A stretch of 64,000 nt of DNA from Clostridia bacterium (lineage in GTDB: Bacteria; Bacillota; Clostridia; Christensenellales; Aristaeellaceae). A program made the translations under genes and the position numbers. The notes under the pieces are model-generated. The model saw only the letters and a program-made list of their open reading frames with translations, did not search any database and was not told the DNA's origin. How positions within the stretch are numbered: the first letter of the stretch is position 1; each line of letters begins with the position of its first letter. Below are positions 16,931 to 25,148 of this stretch, one piece after another. The DNA lies in the NCBI GenBank assembly GCA_017937655.1, contig JAGBDE010000023.1:1-64000 (forward strand). The letters run 5' to 3'.

Positions 16931-18264
16931 GCAACCAACCCTCCACCGAAAAAGTCAGCTTCCGGGAAGCGCTGAAACAGGCCCCCAAGCGTTTTTGGGA
17001 TACCTGTAAGCATAACTGGGGCTGGAAACTGCTGTCCCTGTTCCTGGCCATCTGCCTCTGGGCGGGCCTGATCAACCAGGATCCCACCCTGACCCGCAAG
17101 CGCACCTTTAACGACGTCAGCATTTCTGTTTCCGGCGAAAATACCCTGCTGGGCAACGGACTGATCATCCTGTCCGGCCTGGACAGCGGCACATTGACCG
17201 CCGACATGGAAGTGCAGGTTCCCCAGCGGAACTACTCCACCTCTCACCCCGCCAATTTCAGCCCCCGTGTGGACGTGAGCAAGATCACCGCCACCGGCGA
17301 GCAGACCCTGCGCATTCAGACCACCTCCTCCACCACCTACGGCACCGTGCAGTCTGTTTCCCCGGACAGCTTTACCGTTGTGGTGGATGAATACGTGACC
17401 AACTACCGAGTGCCCGTCACCGTGGTTCAAAGCGGCTCCTATCCCGAGGGTTTCTTCGGCCCGGCCCCGGTGCTGAATCCCAGCGTGGTGGCCATCAGCG
17501 GCCCCAGAACCATCGTGGATACCATCGCTTATGTGGCGGTGGACTATGACCCCTCCATTTTCCCCGCCCAGGAAGGCGAGCAGCGGGTGGCTTTGCCCAT
17601 GCGGATCATTGACAAGCAGGGTGAACAGCTTCCCACCGATAAGCTCCGGGTAACCAGCGCCAGCGTGGTGCTGCGCAGCATCGTGCTGGAGCAACGGCTT
17701 TACCCCATGCAGGAGATGAACATCTCCAATCTGGTCAACCTGAGCGGTACCCCTGCCGCTGGTTATGAAGTCAAGAGCATCACCACCGAGCCAGCCACCA
17801 TCTACGCCGCCGGCGACAGCCTGGCTCTGGACAGCATCTCCACGCTGTTTGCCACCGCGCCAGTTGACGTCAGCGGCCGCAGCGAGTCCTTCACCGTGGA
17901 TCTGACCATCCGCAAGCCCAGTTCCCTTACCTACCTCAGCACGGATACCGTGAAGGCCCAGATCGAAATCGGCCCGGTGATCACCTCCCGCAGCTTTGAA
18001 AACGTGAAGCTGACCGCCCAGAACCTGTCCCCCAACCTGAGCGCCACGCTGCCCACCAAGACGGTATCCGTCACCGTGACCGGCCCTGAAAACACTCTCA
18101 AAACCATGACCACCGCCAAGGTCAAGGCCTACGTGGATCTGAGCAACCTCATGGAAGGCGATATGCTTTTGCCCGTTCTGGCCACCTTTGGCAATATCGA
18201 CCCGGAAAACCTCAGTTACACCGTGAACCCCGCTGATATTCAGGTAACCATCACCGCACAGTAA
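16927..18264 (+). CDS. cdaR: CdaR, YbbR-domain regulator of CdaA
   Basis: A 445-residue protein with a cytoplasmic basic N-terminus, one membrane anchor at about 32-50 (WKLLSLFLAICLWAGLI) and an extracytoplasmic part made of YbbR repeats, visible as recurring segments such as VDVSKITATGEQTLRIQ, VALPMRIIDKQGEQL, APVDVSGRSESFTVDLTI and VDLSNLMEGDMLLPVLATF. CdaR binds CdaA and modulates cyclic di-AMP production. The usual third gene glmM is not adjacent here. The ATG overlaps the cdaA stop and follows AAAGGAGG. Confidence 0.94.
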   Translation: MSNQPSTEKVSFREALKQAPKRFWDTCKHNWGWKLLSLFLAICLWAGLINQDPTLTRKRTFNDVSISVSGENTLLGNGLIILSGLDSGTLTADMEVQVPQRNYSTSHPANFSPRVDVSKITATGEQTLRIQTTSSTTYGTVQSVSPDSFTVVVDEYVTNYRVPVTVVQSGSYPEGFFGPAPVLNPSVVAISGPRTIVDTIAYVAVDYDPSIFPAQEGEQRVALPMRIIDKQGEQLPTDKLRVTSASVVLRSIVLEQRLYPMQEMNISNLVNLSGTPAAGYEVKSITTEPATIYAAGDSLALDSISTLFATAPVDVSGRSESFTVDLTIRKPSSLTYLSTDTVKAQIEIGPVITSRSFENVKLTAQNLSPNLSATLPTKTVSVTVTGPENTLKTMTTAKVKAYVDLSNLMEGDMLLPVLATFGNIDPENLSYTVNPADIQVTITAQ

Positions 18265-18288
18265 CCCCTAACAGAAAGGAACCGCTGA

Positions 18289-19338
18289 ATGAACGGCTTT
18301 GCCAATGCCATCCTCTCTCTTTTGCTGAGCTGGATCAAGGTGATCATCAACCAGTTCTGGAATCTTCTCAGCAGCGAGACCGGCGAACAGCTGGTTTCCT
18401 TTTTGTCCAAAAATTGGTGGATCATTGTGCTGGTTCTTTGCGGCGGCGGCCTTGTGATCGACCTGATTGTGTACATGCTGCGCTGGCGGCCGGACATTGT
18501 ATGGCGCAACCGGCGCAGGAAAAAGCATGAGCAGTGGGATCAGGAGTACGAAGACGCCCAGCCCGAGGGCTATCAGTGGGAAAGCTATTCCGACCCCTAC
18601 CCGGACGAGGACGTTGTCTACCGGGGCAGCCGCAGCGCGGGCTATGCCACCGCGGGTTTCCAGCCGGTGCGGGGCAAGCGCGCCCTTGACGTGGAAACCC
18701 AGCGCATCGCCCCCTATGTGACCCCGCCCGCCCAGCAGATGAACTATGCGCCCAGCGTGCAACCCGCACCCGCCAAGGAGGCCGTACAGGACTTTGACCC
18801 CGTCTTTGACGAGGACGCGCCCATCCAGTGGGCCGACGGCGATACCATGGTCGCATCCCCTGCACCCGCCGCCATGTCGCCCACCTTTGGGGTGCCACAG
18901 CAGAAGCCCGCTTCCTATTTCCGGGACATGCAGGCCGGCTACGCGCCGCCCATCCCCCCGGAGCAGATGTATGCGCCCCAGGTGCCCGGCCCGGAAAACG
19001 TCGGCCCGGTTCATCCCGGCCTGGATGCGGACAGCCTGCGCAAGAACATTGGCCTGACCCCTGCGGGGGCTCTGCCGGAGGAACAGCCTGCGGAGGAAGA
19101 AGAGCAGGTCATTGCCATCAACACCAATCCCCTCATGGAAACCGATACCCAGGCCCGTTCCCAGACCTTCTTCACCACCCTGGCCCGCAAGGCCCGCGAC
19201 CTGATGGGCTCCGGCGAGGAAAACAAGCGCACCATTTACGACCTGCAGCCGCCGGTGGACATGCGCTCCGGCTTCCGGGAACCCGCTTATCCCAAGCCCC
19301 TCAGCAACAAGGAGGATGAATCGTCATCGAACTTCTGA
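18289..19338 (+). CDS. Membrane-anchored protein with long disordered tail, unknown function
   Basis: A 349-residue protein that I do not recognise. Residues 1-20 form an amphipathic or hydrophobic start (ANAILSLLLSWIKVIINQF), and a transmembrane helix follows at about 42-63 (NWWIIVLVLCGGGLVIDLIVYML). After a basic stop (RWRPDIVWRNRRRKKHEQW) the rest is cytoplasmic, low in complexity and rich in Pro, Ala, Glu and Tyr, with repeated Pro-rich motifs (APPIPPEQMYAPQVPGP). It sits 24 bases after cdaR in the spot where glmM is usual, so it may be a scaffold linked to the CdaA-CdaR complex; this is inference from position. Its end overlaps the start region of the next gene. Confidence 0.8.
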   Translation: MNGFANAILSLLLSWIKVIINQFWNLLSSETGEQLVSFLSKNWWIIVLVLCGGGLVIDLIVYMLRWRPDIVWRNRRRKKHEQWDQEYEDAQPEGYQWESYSDPYPDEDVVYRGSRSAGYATAGFQPVRGKRALDVETQRIAPYVTPPAQQMNYAPSVQPAPAKEAVQDFDPVFDEDAPIQWADGDTMVASPAPAAMSPTFGVPQQKPASYFRDMQAGYAPPIPPEQMYAPQVPGPENVGPVHPGLDADSLRKNIGLTPAGALPEEQPAEEEEQVIAINTNPLMETDTQARSQTFFTTLARKARDLMGSGEENKRTIYDLQPPVDMRSGFREPAYPKPLSNKEDESSSNF

Positions 19339-19355
19339 ACAAACGCTACACCGTC

Positions 19356-20024
19356 ATGGTGGGCAATTACGGCAGCGGCAAGACCGAGCTTTCCATCGCT
19401 CTGGCCCGCAAACTGCGCCAGCAGTCCCAGGGACGGATCGCCCTGGTGGATCTGGACATCGTCAACCCCTATTTCCGCAGCAGCGAACAAAAACAGCTGC
19501 TTGAAAAGGAGGGCATCGAAGTTTTCATGCCCTCTTTTGCCATGTCTACGGTGGATATTCCGGCCCTGCCCGCCCAGATTTACGGCGTGTTCCAGCAGGA
19601 CTTTGCCCACGTGGTTTTTGACGTTGGCGGCGACGATACCGGCGCCACGGCTCTCGGCCCCTATGCACCCTATTTTGCCAATGTGCGGCAGGATACCCAG
19701 GTGCTGTACGTGGTCAATGCATTCCGCCCTTTTTCCGACAGCCCGGACAAAATTGAAACCCTGTACCGGCTCATTGGCGAAAAATCCCGGCTGATGGTGG
19801 ATGGCTTTATCAGCAACGGCAATCTGCAGGAGCACACCACCGCCGCCGATCTGCTTGAGGCCCATGCCGTGGTGGCCGAGGCTGCCCGCCGTTTGAACGT
19901 GCCTGTGGCGGCGGTCAGCGGTTTTGCATCCTTAAAGGAAGCATTGCCCCAGGACATGCAGGAAATTTTCTTCCCGCTGGAGCCTGTCATGAAGCCGGAA
20001 TGGCTGGTGAACCTGGATGAGTGA
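19356..20024 (+). CDS. P-loop ATPase (ParA/CobQ-like), N-terminus uncertain
   Basis: The protein has Walker A (GNYGSGKTELSIALARKL), a switch-like DLDIVNPYFRS, and Walker B (HVVFDVGGDDTGATAL). It resembles SIMIBI/ParA-type ATPases; the substrate is unknown. The first canonical ATG (19356) leaves only two residues before the P-loop and cuts off the first beta strand. The frame stays open upstream to 19320 and encodes IELLNKRYTV, which fits that strand, and AAGGAGG at 19309-19315 is 10 bases before an ATC at 19326. So translation may begin at a rare ATC codon, or there is a sequence error. It overlaps rsmF by 8 bases. Confidence 0.8.
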   Translation: MVGNYGSGKTELSIALARKLRQQSQGRIALVDLDIVNPYFRSSEQKQLLEKEGIEVFMPSFAMSTVDIPALPAQIYGVFQQDFAHVVFDVGGDDTGATALGPYAPYFANVRQDTQVLYVVNAFRPFSDSPDKIETLYRLIGEKSRLMVDGFISNGNLQEHTTAADLLEAHAVVAEAARRLNVPVAAVSGFASLKEALPQDMQEIFFPLEPVMKPEWLVNLDE

Positions 20025-21369
20025 GCTGCAGTTTCCCCTGCCGGAGGTGTTTGTGCAGCGCATCCGCCAGCAGCTTGGCCAGGAAGCGGACGACTACTTT
20101 GCCGCCCTGGAACAGCCCTATTTCCGCGGCCTGCGACTGAATCCCCGCAAGCCTCTTTTTGACCCTTCCGCCCAGGTGGAGGGTCTGCTTGATCCTGTGC
20201 CCTGGAACCCTCAGCACGGCCGATACCTTGCCATGGAAAGCGCCGCCGGGCTTTCCCCTTTGCACGAGGCCGGCGCTTACTACATCCAGGAACCCAGCGC
20301 CATGGCCCCGGTGAGCATCCTTGCGGCTAAGCCCGGCGAGCGCGTGCTGGATCTGTGCGCCGCGCCCGGCGGAAAAAGCACCCAGATTGCGGACGCCCTC
20401 CAGGGGGATGGTTTGCTCGTCTGCAACGAGCCTGTCCCCAGCCGGGCCAAGATCCTGAGCCGGAACATCGAGCGCATGGGCGTTACCAACGCGCTGGTGG
20501 TATCCGCAGAGCCGGAGCAGCTGGCCGGGCCTTGGGCCAATGTCTTCGACGCCATTTTGGTGGACGCCCCTTGCAGCGGCGAGGGCATGTTCCGCCGCCA
20601 TCCGGAGACCCGGGCGGAATGGAACGCCCAGTCCCCCGAGGGCTGCGCCGCGCGCCAGAAGCGGATCCTTGCCTCTGCCTGGCAGATGCTCCGCCCCGGC
20701 GGACGGCTCTGCTACAGCACCTGCACCCTCAACGAAATTGAAAATGAAGGCATTGTCCGCTGGATGCTTGCGGAACACCCGGATGCAGAAACCGTCGCCT
20801 TCTCGCTGCCCATCGGGCAAACGGCCCTGGATGCCTCGGAAGGTATGCTGCATCTCTATCCCCATCAGCTACAGGGCGAAGGCCATTTTGTCGCCCTGCT
20901 CCGCAAAGGCGGCAGCGCATCCGCCGCGCCTCTGTCCGCCCCGGACAAAATCCTGTCCCCGGTCACCAAAGAGCAGCGGGCCGCCTGGGAAGCCTTCTCC
21001 GCCAAATTCGGCGGCCATCTGCCCCAACCAAACGCCCTCTTCGGCGACATGCTCATTTCCTCTCCCGACCTGCCGCTCCTGCGGGGCATCAAGGTGCTCC
21101 GGGCGGGCATTCAGCTGGGCAACATGAAGGGCAAGCTCTTCTTCCCCGACCACGCCCTGGCTATGGCACTGTCCCCCAGGGACGGTTACCCCGCTTTCGA
21201 CGCATCTCATGACGAAGCCGCCGCCTATCTGCGCGGCGAGACCATCCCCTGCCCGGACGACCTGTCCGGCTTCCTGCTGGTCAGCCACCAGGGCCTGACC
21301 CTGGGCTTTGGCAAGGCGTCCGGCGGGCAGATCAAAAACCACTATCCCAAAGGCCTGCGCAGGCCCTGA
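20017..21369 (+). CDS. RsmF/NOP-type rRNA cytosine-C5 methyltransferase
   Basis: A 450-residue SAM-dependent m5C methyltransferase of the RsmB/RsmF/Nop2 class. Motifs in order: PFP-like substrate region, SAM motif VLDLCAAPGGKSTQIADAL, ILVDAPCSGEGMFRRHPETR with the release cysteine, and CYSTCTLNEIENEG with the catalytic cysteine. A C-terminal extension (about 320-450) with GIKVLRAGIQLGNMKGKLFFPDHALAMAL looks like the PUA-like domain of the RsmF subgroup. The exact rRNA position is not determinable. The start overlaps the ATPase gene; no strong ribosome site is visible, so coupling is likely. Confidence 0.9.
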   Translation: MSELQFPLPEVFVQRIRQQLGQEADDYFAALEQPYFRGLRLNPRKPLFDPSAQVEGLLDPVPWNPQHGRYLAMESAAGLSPLHEAGAYYIQEPSAMAPVSILAAKPGERVLDLCAAPGGKSTQIADALQGDGLLVCNEPVPSRAKILSRNIERMGVTNALVVSAEPEQLAGPWANVFDAILVDAPCSGEGMFRRHPETRAEWNAQSPEGCAARQKRILASAWQMLRPGGRLCYSTCTLNEIENEGIVRWMLAEHPDAETVAFSLPIGQTALDASEGMLHLYPHQLQGEGHFVALLRKGGSASAAPLSAPDKILSPVTKEQRAAWEAFSAKFGGHLPQPNALFGDMLISSPDLPLLRGIKVLRAGIQLGNMKGKLFFPDHALAMALSPRDGYPAFDASHDEAAAYLRGETIPCPDDLSGFLLVSHQGLTLGFGKASGGQIKNHYPKGLRRP

Positions 21370-21384
21370 GCAAGGAGGTTTCCC

Positions 21385-22320
21385 ATGGAAAGCATCCGTT
21401 TGAAAGGCATTCCCCTGCCAGTTTCCCGGCTGTGCGCCGGCGGCTGTCCCGCCGGAGAATACGGCTGGGGCGACGTGAACCGGGACGACATCCAGCGTTC
21501 CATCCTCCGGGCCTACGAGCTGGGCGTAAATTTCTTTGACACCGCCGACACCTACGGCCTGGGCCGTTCCGAGGAAAACATGGGCGATACCCTGCATTCC
21601 GTCCGGGACAAGGTGGTCATTGCCACCAAGTTCGGCGTGCGGGTGGAAGGCGGCAAAACCTTCTATGACAACGGCCCTGCCTACATAGAAACCGCGCTTC
21701 ACGCCAGCCTGAAGCGGCTCAAGACCGACTACATCGATCTCTACCAGGTGCATTATCTGGACGGCGTGACCCCTGCGGACGACATGATGGAAGCCTTGCT
21801 GCGCCACAAGAAGGCCGGCAAGATCCTTTCCATCGGCCTGAGCAACGTCACCGCCGACCAGGCCCGTCTCTTCCTGCCCTACAAGGACGAGATCGCCACC
21901 TTCCAGAACCACTACAGCCTGGCCCACCGTCAGGACGAGGCCGACATGCTTTCCGTGGCCGACGCCCTGTCCGCCGCGCCCATGACCTGGGGCAGCCTGG
22001 GCCAGGGCATCCTCACCGGCAAATACGACGCGTCTGTCCGCTTTGAGAAGAACGACCGCCGCAGCCGCACCATCTACGACAATTTCTACGGCGACAAGCT
22101 GCAAAAGAACCTCTCCATCGTGGAGGCCATGCGGCCCATCGCGGAAAACCACGGCGTGACCGTGGCCTCCGTGGCCGTGCGCTTCATCCTCGACCATCTC
22201 CCAAACAGCGTGGTCATCGCCGGCATGAAAAACGCCTCCCAGGCCGAGGGCAACGCCCAGGCGCTGAGCTTCGCTCTTACCAAAGAGGAGACGGCGGGGC
22301 TGGAAGAAGTGTCCAGATAA
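21385..22320 (+). CDS. Aldo/keto reductase
   Basis: A 311-residue NADPH-dependent oxidoreductase with the (beta/alpha)8 signature. The catalytic tetrad can be read as Asp and Tyr in FFDTADTYGLGRSEE, Lys in VVIATKFGV and His in LYQVHYLDG. The C-terminal NADP motif SVVIAGMKNASQAEGNAQAL is present. The physiological substrate is not predictable. The ATG follows AAGGAGG and the gene lies 15 bases after rsmF, so it closes the cdaA operon; a palindrome begins 13 bases after its stop. Confidence 0.92.
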   Translation: MESIRLKGIPLPVSRLCAGGCPAGEYGWGDVNRDDIQRSILRAYELGVNFFDTADTYGLGRSEENMGDTLHSVRDKVVIATKFGVRVEGGKTFYDNGPAYIETALHASLKRLKTDYIDLYQVHYLDGVTPADDMMEALLRHKKAGKILSIGLSNVTADQARLFLPYKDEIATFQNHYSLAHRQDEADMLSVADALSAAPMTWGSLGQGILTGKYDASVRFEKNDRRSRTIYDNFYGDKLQKNLSIVEAMRPIAENHGVTVASVAVRFILDHLPNSVVIAGMKNASQAEGNAQALSFALTKEETAGLEEVSR

Positions 22321-22333
22321 GGATGGTGTTTCC

Positions 22334-22492
22334 GGGGCGCTGCCCCTTCCCGGTCGTTCAATCGTCGCAGCAGGCATTTCCATGCCTGCTGCTCGTTTCA
22401 CTCCCCGCCTTCGGGTCGCTTTGTGCTTCGCACAAGTGCCCACTGGGCACACGCTTCCCTATGGCGCCCCGGCAGGAGGCAGTGCCTCCTGC
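22334..22492. repeat. Cluster of five perfect inverted repeats
   Basis: GGGGC-GCT-GCCCC (22334-22346), GCAGCAGGCA / TGCCTGCTGC (22367-22392), TTGTGCTTCGCACAA (22421-22435), GTGCCCACTGGGCAC (22436-22450) and GCAGGAGGCA / TGCCTCCTGC (22472-22492) follow one another in a 214-base intergenic stretch without a gene. The first palindrome and the bases after it (TCCCGGTCG) recur at 27841-27860, so this is probably a dispersed repeat family. The first hairpins may also end the cdaA operon. Confidence 0.75.
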
Positions 22493-22502
22493 ACCTCCGC
22501 AA

Positions 22503-22528
22503 AAAGGCTTCCCTTACGGGAAGCCTTT
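22503..22528 (-). terminator. Terminator of the 145-residue hypothetical gene
   Basis: AAAGGCTTCCC-TTAC-GGGAAGCCTTT, a perfect 11-bp stem with tetraloop and T5 on the minus strand, 6 bases after the stop at 22535. Confidence 0.9.
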
Positions 22529-22534
22529 AGTGTT

Positions 22535-22972
22535 TCAGTATAAATCTGTTGCTAATTGCGTTCTAATGTCATATTTTCCTTCGTAGTCAGTTGTCCATGC
22601 CACGCCGAACATGACCTGATCAATCGGTTTTCTACGGGTGTACTCCATTCCGTACCGGGTTTGCTTGGTGTCAAACAAGTCGCTGTCATTCCCTGCACCA
22701 ATGGTCAGAACGATATTCTCCCTGGCAAATTCCGAGCACAGATATCGCTCTCCGGATTCGCCGTTGTTGGGCAGCTCGGCGTTCTGTAACGCCACCTCGC
22801 AGCGGATGGTCTGCCATTCTTTTGCGGAAACAATAATGCGATAGCTGGCTGATACAGGTTTCAGCTGCAAAGAACGGATATCGCGCTGAAAAGGTTCAAA
22901 ATCATAGTCCGCAGGGGCGTTGTCTATGAAAACAAATATTTCCCCCAGCGGCGTTTCGATGCGCTGCTTCAT
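22535..22972 (-). CDS. Hypothetical protein
   Basis: A 145-residue soluble protein starting MKQRIETPLGEIFVFIDNAP. It is acidic and has no signal peptide or membrane segment, and I do not recognise a family. The beta-rich look (alternating hydrophobics in GEIFVFID, ASYRIIVSAKEWQTIRCEVAL, RENIVLTIGAG) suggests a small beta-sandwich or barrel. The ATG at 22970-22972 follows GGAG at 8 bases; the longer frame adds seven unsupported codons. It stands between the terminator of the acyl-CoA synthetase gene and its own terminator, so it is probably a single-gene unit. No clear promoter was seen. Confidence 0.7.
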   Translation of the reverse strand: MKQRIETPLGEIFVFIDNAPADYDFEPFQRDIRSLQLKPVSASYRIIVSAKEWQTIRCEVALQNAELPNNGESGERYLCSEFARENIVLTIGAGNDSDLFDTKQTRYGMEYTRRKPIDQVMFGVAWTTDYEGKYDIRTQLATDLY

Positions 22973-23006
22973 GTGCTCATCTCCTGAAAACATGCTTGTG
23001 ATAAAA

Positions 23007-23034
23007 GCCGCGCCCGATCAAACAGACGCGGCTA
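23007..23034 (-). terminator. Terminator of the acyl-CoA synthetase operon
   Basis: AGCCGCG / CGCGGCT with a 14-base loop, followed by TTTTAT on the minus strand, 24 bases after the stop at 23059. Confidence 0.8.
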
Positions 23035-23058
23035 TTTGCGTGGCATATGCCAAAAGTG

Positions 23059-25104
23059 TTACTTGATAGGCGTTCCGGCCTGCTTGCCCATTTCCAGCTT
23101 GGTAAAGTGCCGGAAGGAATCCTTGGTGGCCTGCACCAGCCACTCGGTGTCCGGGAAGCGGGCGGCGCACCGGCGGACGATTTCCTTGCCGATGCCCACG
23201 TTCTGGAACTCCGGATCCACCACCAGGTCGTACAGGGCGGACTGGACGCACTCGTCGCTGAGGACGCGGGCCACGCCCACCAGCTGCTCGCCGGCCCAGG
23301 CGGTGACCACGTAAGTGGAGCGCAGGAAGGGCAGGTGGAAGTTCTCCTTGACAGCGGCGGTTTCCTTGCCGTCGGACCAGCCAGCACGCAGGAACAGGCG
23401 GTGCAGCTGATCGGCCGGGAGTTCCTTGCGGTCCTCCAGGTACTGCACATTGGTCTCCGGAGTGGCGTCCTGCTTGCGGATCAGCTTACGCTGGATCTTA
23501 CCGCTGACGGTCTTGGGCAGCTCGGTCACAAACTCCACGATGCGGGGATACTTGTAAGGCGCGGTGACCTTCTTGACGTGCTGTTGCAGCTCCTTTTTCA
23601 GCTCGTCGCTGGGGGTGTAGCCCTTGGTCAGCACGATGGTGGCCTTCACCACCTGGCCGCGATCGGGATGAGGCACGGCGGTGATGGCGCATTCCAGCAC
23701 GGCCGGATGGGTCATCAGCGCGCTTTCCACCTCGAAGGGGCCGATGCGGTAGCCGCTGGACTTGATCACGTCGTCGCTGCGGCCGATGAAGTTGAAATAT
23801 CCGTCGATGTCACGCCAGGCCATATCGCCGGTGTGGTACATGCCGTCGTAGAACACGGCGTCAGTCTGCTCCTGATTGCGGTGATAGCCCAGGAACAATC
23901 CCGCGGGATGACCCTTGTCCAGCCGAATGACGATCTCGCCCTCCTCGCCGTCCTCCACGTCCCGGCCATTTTCGTCCACCAAAGCGATGGCGTAGGCGGG
24001 AGAGGGGCGGCCGGTGGAGCCGGTCTTGGGTTCCATCCACTTGCTGGTCATCAGCAGCGGAGTGGTCTCGCTCTGGCCGAAGCCTTCGTGGATCTTAACG
24101 CCGGTGTATTCCAGGAAGCGGTCGTATACCTCGGGGTTCAGGGGCTCGCCGGCGCAGTTGGCCCAGCGCAGGGCGCTGAGATCGTACTGGCTCATGTCTT
24201 CCTTGATCATGAAGCGGTACACCGTGGGGGGCGCACAGAAGGCGGTAACACGGTATTTTTCCAGCATCTTCAGAAGGTCGGCGGCGATGAAGCGGTCAAA
24301 ATCGTACACAAACAGCGTCGCGCCGCAGATCCACTGGCCGTACAGCTTGCCCCAGCCAGCCTTGGCCCAGCCGGTATCCGCCACAGCGATGTGGATATCG
24401 TCATCCCCCACGTTATGCCAGTAGTAGGCGGTCACGGTCTGGGCGATGGGATAGGTCCAGCTGTGGGCGGCCATCTTGGGCATGCCGGTGGTGCCGCTGG
24501 TGAAATACATCAGCATGATGTCGTCGTTTTCCGGCAGGACGGCAGGCTTTTCCCAATGGGTGGGTGCCTCAGCCAGCTCCCGGTCAAAGTTCCGCATGCC
24601 TTCCCGGTCGCCCAGGGTCCAGATGTTTTCCAGGGTGTCGCATTCCTCGGCGGCGCGGAGCACGTGCTTCTGCACGTCGGCCTCTTCCACGCAGATAACA
24701 GCTTTGGCAGAGGATGCCTGGATGCGGTAGGCGATGTCCTTCTTCTGCAGCTGCGCAGTAGCGGGGATCAGCACGCAGCCCACCTTCAAAAGGCCCACGG
24801 CCACCACCCAGTACTGCCAGCGGCGCTTGAGCATGATGACCACAGGGTCGCCCTTGCGCAGGCCAGCGTTATAAAACACGTTGGCTGCCTGGTCGCTGAG
24901 GCGGGAAATGTCGCCAAAGGATAACCGCCGCTCCTCGCCGGTGAGGCCGCACCAGATCAGCGCAGGCTTGTCCGGGGAAATGCGGGCGTATTCGTCCACA
25001 ATATCGTAAGCAAAATGAAAGTGCTCAGGCACATTCAGCGTAAAATTCTGTTCAAAATCCTCCTGAGAGGTCAGGTCGGTCCGGATATATCTATCCGCCA
25101 GCAT
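23059..25104 (-). CDS. AMP-forming acyl-CoA synthetase fused to a C-terminal GNAT acetyltransferase domain
   Basis: A 681-residue fusion. Residues ~1-545 are an ANL-family acyl-CoA synthetase: the phosphate loop LMYFTSGTTGMPKMAAHS, EGFGQSETTP, YHTGDMAWRDIDGYFNFIGRSDDVIKSSGYRIGPFEVES and the catalytic lysine region KTVSGKIQRKLIRK. It activates a carboxylate (acetate or a medium/branched acid) to an acyl-CoA through an acyl-adenylate. Residues ~570-681 form a GNAT domain (VVTAWAGEQLVGVARVLSD, YDLVVDPEFQNVGIGKEIVRR with the Q/RxxGxG/A acetyl-CoA loop). ANL synthetases are commonly inactivated by acetylation of the catalytic lysine, so an attached GNAT may control it; this is inference. The regulator upstream is 44 bases away. 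Confidence 0.92.
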   Translation of the reverse strand: MLADRYIRTDLTSQEDFEQNFTLNVPEHFHFAYDIVDEYARISPDKPALIWCGLTGEERRLSFGDISRLSDQAANVFYNAGLRKGDPVVIMLKRRWQYWVVAVGLLKVGCVLIPATAQLQKKDIAYRIQASSAKAVICVEEADVQKHVLRAAEECDTLENIWTLGDREGMRNFDRELAEAPTHWEKPAVLPENDDIMLMYFTSGTTGMPKMAAHSWTYPIAQTVTAYYWHNVGDDDIHIAVADTGWAKAGWGKLYGQWICGATLFVYDFDRFIAADLLKMLEKYRVTAFCAPPTVYRFMIKEDMSQYDLSALRWANCAGEPLNPEVYDRFLEYTGVKIHEGFGQSETTPLLMTSKWMEPKTGSTGRPSPAYAIALVDENGRDVEDGEEGEIVIRLDKGHPAGLFLGYHRNQEQTDAVFYDGMYHTGDMAWRDIDGYFNFIGRSDDVIKSSGYRIGPFEVESALMTHPAVLECAITAVPHPDRGQVVKATIVLTKGYTPSDELKKELQQHVKKVTAPYKYPRIVEFVTELPKTVSGKIQRKLIRKQDATPETNVQYLEDRKELPADQLHRLFLRAGWSDGKETAAVKENFHLPFLRSTYVVTAWAGEQLVGVARVLSDECVQSALYDLVVDPEFQNVGIGKEIVRRCAARFPDTEWLVQATKDSFRHFTKLEMGKQAGTPIK

Positions 25105-25148
25105 ACACTCAAACTCCTTTAGTCACGGCAGGAAAGCCGTTTTCAGCT

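Noticed and set aside
19316-19504. ATG at 19316 right after AAGGAGG as start of the P-loop ATPase
   Set aside because: It is in a different frame from Walker A and the product is a short basic shadow; only a frameshift would join it.
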